From assembly GCA_012523705.1 (NCBI GenBank), contig JAAYTU010000105.1, positions 1 to 42,423 of the forward strand: a stretch of 42,423 nt of DNA. The letters run 5' to 3'. Shown in pieces: positions 37,961-42,423 of the stretch. Position 1 is the stretch's first letter. Every line of letters begins with the position of its first letter. The notes below the pieces were generated by a model that had not been told where the DNA came from, made no database searches, and was given only the letters and a program-made list of their open reading frames with translations. The DNA is from Clostridiaceae bacterium (lineage in GTDB: Bacteria; Bacillota; Clostridia; DSM-8532). The translations under genes and the position numbers were made by a program.

Positions 37961-40114
37961 ATGTCAGATTTAATTTCAAGAATTTCCAAAGAGCTATCTG
38001 TTGGCAAGCATCAGGTAGAGAATACAATTAGGCTGATTGATGAAGGCAACACTATCCCATTTATTGCCCGCTATAGAAAAGAGGTTACTGGTGGGCTTGA
38101 TGATCAGCTGTTAAGAGAGCTCTATGAGCGATTAATCTATTTAAGAAACCTTGAGAACAGGAAGGAAGAGGTCAGAAGATTAATTCAGGAGCAGGAAAAG
38201 CTCACAGATGAGATTTCCGCCGCCCTGGATAAAGCAGAATCGCTACAGGAAATAGAGGATATTTATCGGCCCTTTAAGCCAAAACGGCGTACACGGGCAT
38301 CAATGGCAAAGGAAAAGGGTTTAGAGCCATTAGCGGTAATAATATACTCCCAGAAGCTGATTAAGGGGGATGTTATTTCAATAGCATCCGAATATATCGA
38401 TATGGAAAAGGGTGTAGAAACAGCTGAAGATGCCATTCAGGGAGCAATGGACATAATAGCTGAAACTATATCTGACAATGCTGAGTACAGAAGAGTGATA
38501 AGGGATCTGACATTTAAAGAGGGAGTAATTATAACCTCAGCAAAGAAGGAAGAGGACTCCCCTTACCGAATGTATTATGATTTTAACGAGCCTGTGTCTA
38601 AAATTGCACCCCATAGGGTTTTGGCCATTAACAGAGGTGAGAAGGAGGAGTTTTTGTCAGTTAAGCTTGAGGCTCCTCAGGCACGAATAGTTGACTGGCT
38701 TAAGGATAAATCCATTATCAGGGGCGGATCTATTTTTACAGGCATAATCGAAAAGACTGTTGAAGATGCTTATAAAAGATTAATTGCTCCATCTATTGAA
38801 AATGAGATAAGAGGGATATTGACAGAGACGGCATCGGCACAGGCCATAAAGGTATTCTCCGAAAATCTGCGGAGTCTATTACTTCAGCCTCCCATTAAGG
38901 GCAAAACGGTGCTCGGCCTTGACCCTGCTTATCGCACAGGATGTAAGCTTGCAGTTGTGAATCAGTTCGGGAGTGTTCTTCATACTGGAGTGATTTACCC
39001 TACGCCTCCCCAGAACAAGATAGCTGAGGCAACGGCAACAATTAAAGAAATAATTGCAAAATATGATGTAGACATTATTTCTATAGGAAACGGGACTGCC
39101 TCAAGGGAAAGCGAAATATTTGTTGCGGGAGTAATAAAGACTCTGGATAAAAAAGTGCTATATACCATTGTAAATGAGGCAGGTGCATCGGTTTATTCGG
39201 CGTCAAAGCTGGCGGCAGAGGAGTTCCCTGAATTTGATGTATCTTTAAGAAGTGCAGTTTCCATTGCAAGACGATTACAGGATCCGTTGGCAGAGCTTGT
39301 AAAAATTGATCCAAAGGCTATAGGGGTGGGTCAGTATCAGCATGATATGAATCAAAAGCAGCTTGGCCAGGCTCTGGCAGGAGTTGTTGAGAGCTGTGTC
39401 AACAGCGTAGGCGTTGATCTGAACACTGCATCTGCATCCCTATTGTCCTATGTGGCCGGCGTAAGTTCTGCAGTTGCAAACAATATTGTAGAATACAGGG
39501 AAAGTAATAATGGATTCAAATCAAGAAAAGAGCTATTAAAGGTTAAGAAGCTCGGGGAAAAGTCATTTGAACAATGTGCAGGCTTTTTACGGATTAGTGA
39601 GGGTGACAACATTCTGGATAACACCTCTGTTCATCCCGAGTCCTACAAGGCATGTGAAGAGCTATTAAAGCTGACAGGCCATACTCTGCAGAATGTTAAG
39701 GATAAGGAAATAGGCACATTAAGACAAGAGGTAGAAAGGCTTGGAGTAGAAAAAGTGGCAGCTACAATAAATGTCGGAGTCCCAACATTAAATGACATAA
39801 TAAATGAGCTTCTAAAGCCGGGCAGAGACCCGCGAGACGAGCTTCCTCCACCACTTTTGTCAGCAGATGTTCTTGAGATGAGTGATTTAAAGCCAGAAAT
39901 GATTCTTGAAGGAACAGTCAGAAATGTTGTTGACTTCGGTGCTTTTGTTGATATTGGCGTTCATCAGGATGGACTTGTGCATATATCAGAACTATCAGAC
40001 AGGTTTGTGAAGCATCCCATGGAGGTTGTATCGGTGGGGGATATAGTCAAAGTGAGAGTACTGGAAGTTGTCCCTGAAAGAAAGAGGATTTCTCTTTCGA
40101 TGAAGGGCTTCTAA
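37961..40114 (+). CDS. Tex family RNA-binding (S1) protein
   Basis: NTIPFIARYRKEVTGGLDDQLLRELYERL, GLDPAYRTGCKLAVV, C-terminal S1 GTVRNVVDFGAFVDIGVHQDGLVHISELSD. Confidence 0.96.
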   Translation: MSDLISRISKELSVGKHQVENTIRLIDEGNTIPFIARYRKEVTGGLDDQLLRELYERLIYLRNLENRKEEVRRLIQEQEKLTDEISAALDKAESLQEIEDIYRPFKPKRRTRASMAKEKGLEPLAVIIYSQKLIKGDVISIASEYIDMEKGVETAEDAIQGAMDIIAETISDNAEYRRVIRDLTFKEGVIITSAKKEEDSPYRMYYDFNEPVSKIAPHRVLAINRGEKEEFLSVKLEAPQARIVDWLKDKSIIRGGSIFTGIIEKTVEDAYKRLIAPSIENEIRGILTETASAQAIKVFSENLRSLLLQPPIKGKTVLGLDPAYRTGCKLAVVNQFGSVLHTGVIYPTPPQNKIAEATATIKEIIAKYDVDIISIGNGTASRESEIFVAGVIKTLDKKVLYTIVNEAGASVYSASKLAAEEFPEFDVSLRSAVSIARRLQDPLAELVKIDPKAIGVGQYQHDMNQKQLGQALAGVVESCVNSVGVDLNTASASLLSYVAGVSSAVANNIVEYRESNNGFKSRKELLKVKKLGEKSFEQCAGFLRISEGDNILDNTSVHPESYKACEELLKLTGHTLQNVKDKEIGTLRQEVERLGVEKVAATINVGVPTLNDIINELLKPGRDPRDELPPPLLSADVLEMSDLKPEMILEGTVRNVVDFGAFVDIGVHQDGLVHISELSDRFVKHPMEVVSVGDIVKVRVLEVVPERKRISLSMKGF

Positions 40115-40244
40115 ACTGTAAAAACCTCCGAGATAGCCGGGGATATTATAACACGCAAAAACAGTCCGCACTGCACTAATTTGCAGTGCATAATAGGACA
40201 GGCAACGGGAATACTTATTAATTAAGTATTGGTGAAAAGAAGGG

Positions 40245-40853
40245 TTGCGTGTTTGTTTGAAAAAAGGATATTTCAGGCTGGATGATAAACTAGCTGTATT
40301 TAAAGTAGCCGGAGCAATCTCAAGGACCATGCAATTAACAGGATTTAAGAATAAAGGCATTATAGTAAATGAACGGCCCGTTATAGTAATGTGTATCGGT
40401 ACCGATCGTTCTACAGGAGATTCACTGGGCCCCTTGGTGGGAGACATGCTTCAGAAATATAAATTTCCGGGTGTCCATGTTTACGGGACTCTGGAAAACC
40501 CCGTACATGCCCGAAATTTAGAGGAATCACTTTCCAAGGCACTTTTGCTTCATAAAGATGCTTATATAGTGGCTGTTGATGCATCGCTGGGGACGGTGGA
40601 TCATGTGGGCTGTATTTCGGTTGGAGCAGGACCGATAAAACCTGGAGCGGGACTAAAAAAAGAGCTTCCTCCTGTCGGCGACATGCATATTACTGGTGTA
40701 GTTAATAATGGCGGCTTTATGGATTTCCTGGTTCTTCAAAGCACCCGGCTATCAGTAGTGATGAAAATGGCCGATATTATCTCACGCAGCCTTCATATGG
40801 TATTTAACGAGTACTCTTCCCTAATCATACAGGATAAATGTAATACGCTCTAA
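40245..40853 (+). CDS. yyaC: Spore protease YyaC
   Basis: VIVMCIGTDRSTGDSLGPLVG, YIVAVDASLG, GDMHITGVVNNGGFMDFLVLQSTRL. Confidence 0.93.
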   Translation: MRVCLKKGYFRLDDKLAVFKVAGAISRTMQLTGFKNKGIIVNERPVIVMCIGTDRSTGDSLGPLVGDMLQKYKFPGVHVYGTLENPVHARNLEESLSKALLLHKDAYIVAVDASLGTVDHVGCISVGAGPIKPGAGLKKELPPVGDMHITGVVNNGGFMDFLVLQSTRLSVVMKMADIISRSLHMVFNEYSSLIIQDKCNTL

Positions 40854-40989
40854 TTCTTAACTTTTCCCAAGCATGTTATATCAATTAAAGGATTCAATTA
40901 ATAGTTTTAGTTTTGAAAAATGGTGGTAAATTAAAAAATAATCATAGGAATATTAACGAGTAAAAACTATGTGAAAGGAGTCGGAATAT

Positions 40990-41148
40990 ATGGAAAAATG
41001 GGTATGCACAATTTGTGGTTATGAATACGATCCTGAGATAGGAGATCCTGATTCTGGTGTGCAGCCAGGTACAGCGTTTGAAGATCTTCCCGAGGATTGG
41101 GTTTGCCCTGACTGCGGAGTAGGAAAAGACATGTTTGAGAAGGCATAA
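40990..41148 (+). CDS. Rubredoxin (not in ORF track)
   Basis: [52 protein letters not shown]; paired CxxCG and CPxCG iron ligands. Confidence 0.97.
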   Translation: MEKWVCTICGYEYDPEIGDPDSGVQPGTAFEDLPEDWVCPDCGVGKDMFEKA

Positions 41149-41195
41149 TACCCGCAAAATAGAATCAGTTATAATTGGGTTTTACCTATGACTAT

Positions 41196-41269
41196 GGCTT
41201 TCGAAGTGTAATTACTGGCCCGGCTTATATAGCGTGGTTTCCAGACAAGCTTGCGAAAGCCTTTTTCTT
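41196..41269 (+). ncRNA. Possible structured RNA or large-loop terminator after rubredoxin
   Basis: ggctttcg-aag...ctt-g-cgaaagcc, inner ctgg/ccag, ending in ctttttcttt. Confidence 0.4.
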
Positions 41270-41378
41270 TCATATTACAAGGGGGAAAAGGGGAGACCGG
41301 CTTTACAGAAACAGTCTAGAATAGCTAGAATAGCCACATAGATGGTATAAATTTTTAAATAATAGTGTCAAAAAGAAC

Positions 41379-41407
41379 TTGACATGTTCAAAATGATTTT
41401 GTATACT
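41379..41407 (+). promoter_or_regulatory. Near-consensus sigma-A promoter for the tRNA cluster
   Basis: ttgaca-17 nt-tatact, about 40 bp upstream of tRNA-Val. Confidence 0.85.
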
Positions 41408-41446
41408 ATAAAAGCCGCAACAAATGTGGCAAAGGAAATTGGGTTT

Positions 41447-41522
41447 GGGAGCATAGCTCAGCTGGGAGAGCGCTTGCCTTACAAGCAAGATGTCATAGGT
41501 TCAAGTCCTATTGTTCCCACCA
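41447..41522 (+). tRNA. tRNA-Val (TAC)
   Basis: gggagcatagctcagctgggagagcgcttgccttacaagcaag...ttgttcccacca; encoded CCA. Confidence 0.96.
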
Positions 41523-41526
41523 ATAC

Positions 41527-41603
41527 GGCCCGGTAGTTCAGTTGGTTAGAACGCTAGCCTGTCACGCTAGAGGTCGAGGGTTCGAGTCCCTTCCGGGTCG
41601 CCA
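41527..41603 (+). tRNA. tRNA-Asp (GTC)
   Basis: ggcccggtagttcagttggttagaacgctagcctgtcacgctagaggtcgagggttcgagtcccttccgggtcgcca. Confidence 0.96.
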
Positions 41604-41607
41604 TTAT

Positions 41608-41683
<76 letters not shown>

Positions 41684-41691
41684 AAATGAGT

Positions 41692-41766
41692 GCGGGAATA
41701 ACTCAGTGGTAGAGTGTCACCTTGCCAAGGTGAAAGTCGCGAGTTCGAATCTCGTTTCCCGCTCCA
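41692..41766 (+). tRNA. tRNA-Gly (GCC)
   Basis: gcgggaataactcagtggtagagtgtcaccttgccaaggtgaaagtcgcgagttcgaatctcgtttcccgctcca. Confidence 0.96.
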
Positions 41767-41769
41767 CAG

Positions 41770-41807
41770 AAAAACCGCAGAATAGTAATTTATAATCTGC
41801 GGTTTTT
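41770..41807 (+). terminator. Intrinsic-terminator-like hairpin between tRNA-Gly and tRNA-Cys
   Basis: aaaaaccgcag / ctgcggttttt, 11-bp stem. Confidence 0.8.
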
Positions 41808-41814
41808 AAATATC

Positions 41815-41889
<75 letters not shown>

Positions 41890-41897
41890 AAACGAAG

Positions 41898-41935
41898 CCC
41901 CTGAATTGATTCTTTACGACGGTTCGGGGGTTTTT
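41898..41935 (+). terminator. Intrinsic terminator after tRNA-Cys
   Basis: cccctgaa / ttcggggg followed by ttttt. Confidence 0.75.
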
Positions 41936-42082
41936 GCATCCAAAGAAGAATTTCTAAGAAGCATTGATAAATATTTATCTTCATAAACATTAACAGTCCT
42001 CTCAATCAGAAAGAGACTATCTGCTGGAATGCTAAAGTTTCTGGCGGTACCATTAATAAGTAATTTAGCCCTACACAAATTT

Positions 42083-42098
42083 TGTGACAAAAATCACA
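42083..42098. promoter_or_regulatory. CRP/FNR-family-type operator
   Basis: TGTGA-caaaaa-TCACA, upstream of a -10-like tatact at 42120-42125. Confidence 0.65.
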
Positions 42099-42187
42099 CA
42101 AATCTTTTATATTTTATTGTATACTGAAATGGATATAATACTGTAAAGACTAAAAAGCATACAGATAAAATAGGAGGATGCGTTAAT

Positions 42188-42379
42188 ATGAAAGTAACAA
42201 AGGATATGACTATTGGTGAGATTTTGAGAGCAAACCCCAAGGCAGCTCAGGTTCTTATGGGTTTTGGCATGGGTTGTGTAGGATGCCCTTCAGCTCAGAT
42301 GGAGACATTAGAAGAGGCTTCCCAGGTTCATGGTATGGACATTGACAAGCTGGTTGATGCTTTGAATCAAATGCAATAA
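42188..42379 (+). CDS. DUF1858 / hybrid-cluster-protein-associated redox disulfide domain protein
   Basis: [65 protein letters not shown] motif. Confidence 0.93.
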   Translation: MKVTKDMTIGEILRANPKAAQVLMGFGMGCVGCPSAQMETLEEASQVHGMDIDKLVDALNQMQ

Positions 42380-42423
42380 GTCAGACAATAATTGTTATGA
42401 ATAAAGAAAAACTCTACCCTGCC

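Noticed and set aside
40170-40191. gcactgca/tgcagtgc hairpin between tex and yyaC
   Set aside because: Strong stem but no following U-tract and no other supporting context; too little to name.
39995-40447. 150-aa minus-strand ORF
   Set aside because: Overlaps the ends of tex and yyaC in antisense; no motif support.
41323-41340. Short direct repeat ctagaatagctagaatag
   Set aside because: Only two 9-bp units with no spacer pattern; not a CRISPR or iteron array.

Overview
The window looks like a chromosomal segment from a spore-forming, low-GC Firmicute of the Clostridia. That is inferred from the yabP/yabQ/divIC cluster, yyaC, CarD-PIN/TRAM-ispD and murA. Most of it is housekeeping: a DnaD/DnaC-like primosome pair, tandem asparaginases, murA, yfbR, ACT and PFL proteins, an OGG-type glycosylase, an SDR, the mazG-S4-yabP-yabQ-divIC cluster, ldh, glnS, yjbQ, a GGDEF/EAL protein, CarD-PIN/TRAM-ispD, an AbrB-like regulator, dapB, tex, yyaC, rubredoxin, a DUF1858 protein and seven tRNA genes. 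The less ordinary items are: two giant tandem secreted FN3-rich proteins behind a leader dense in inverted repeats; a c-di-AMP (ydaO/yuaA) riboswitch-like leader upstream of dapB; an exact TGTGA-N6-TCACA CRP/FNR-type operator centred near -41.5 of a DUF1858 gene; a triple-GAF protein coupled to a FapA/DUF342 protein; a possible structured RNA after rubredoxin; three REP-like GACAGGG...CCCTGTC elements between genes; and a 54-aa Cys-rich ORF missing from the ORF track. I saw no CRISPR array, transposase, phage module or obvious defence system. All calls come from reading the sequence; no database search or folding program was run.
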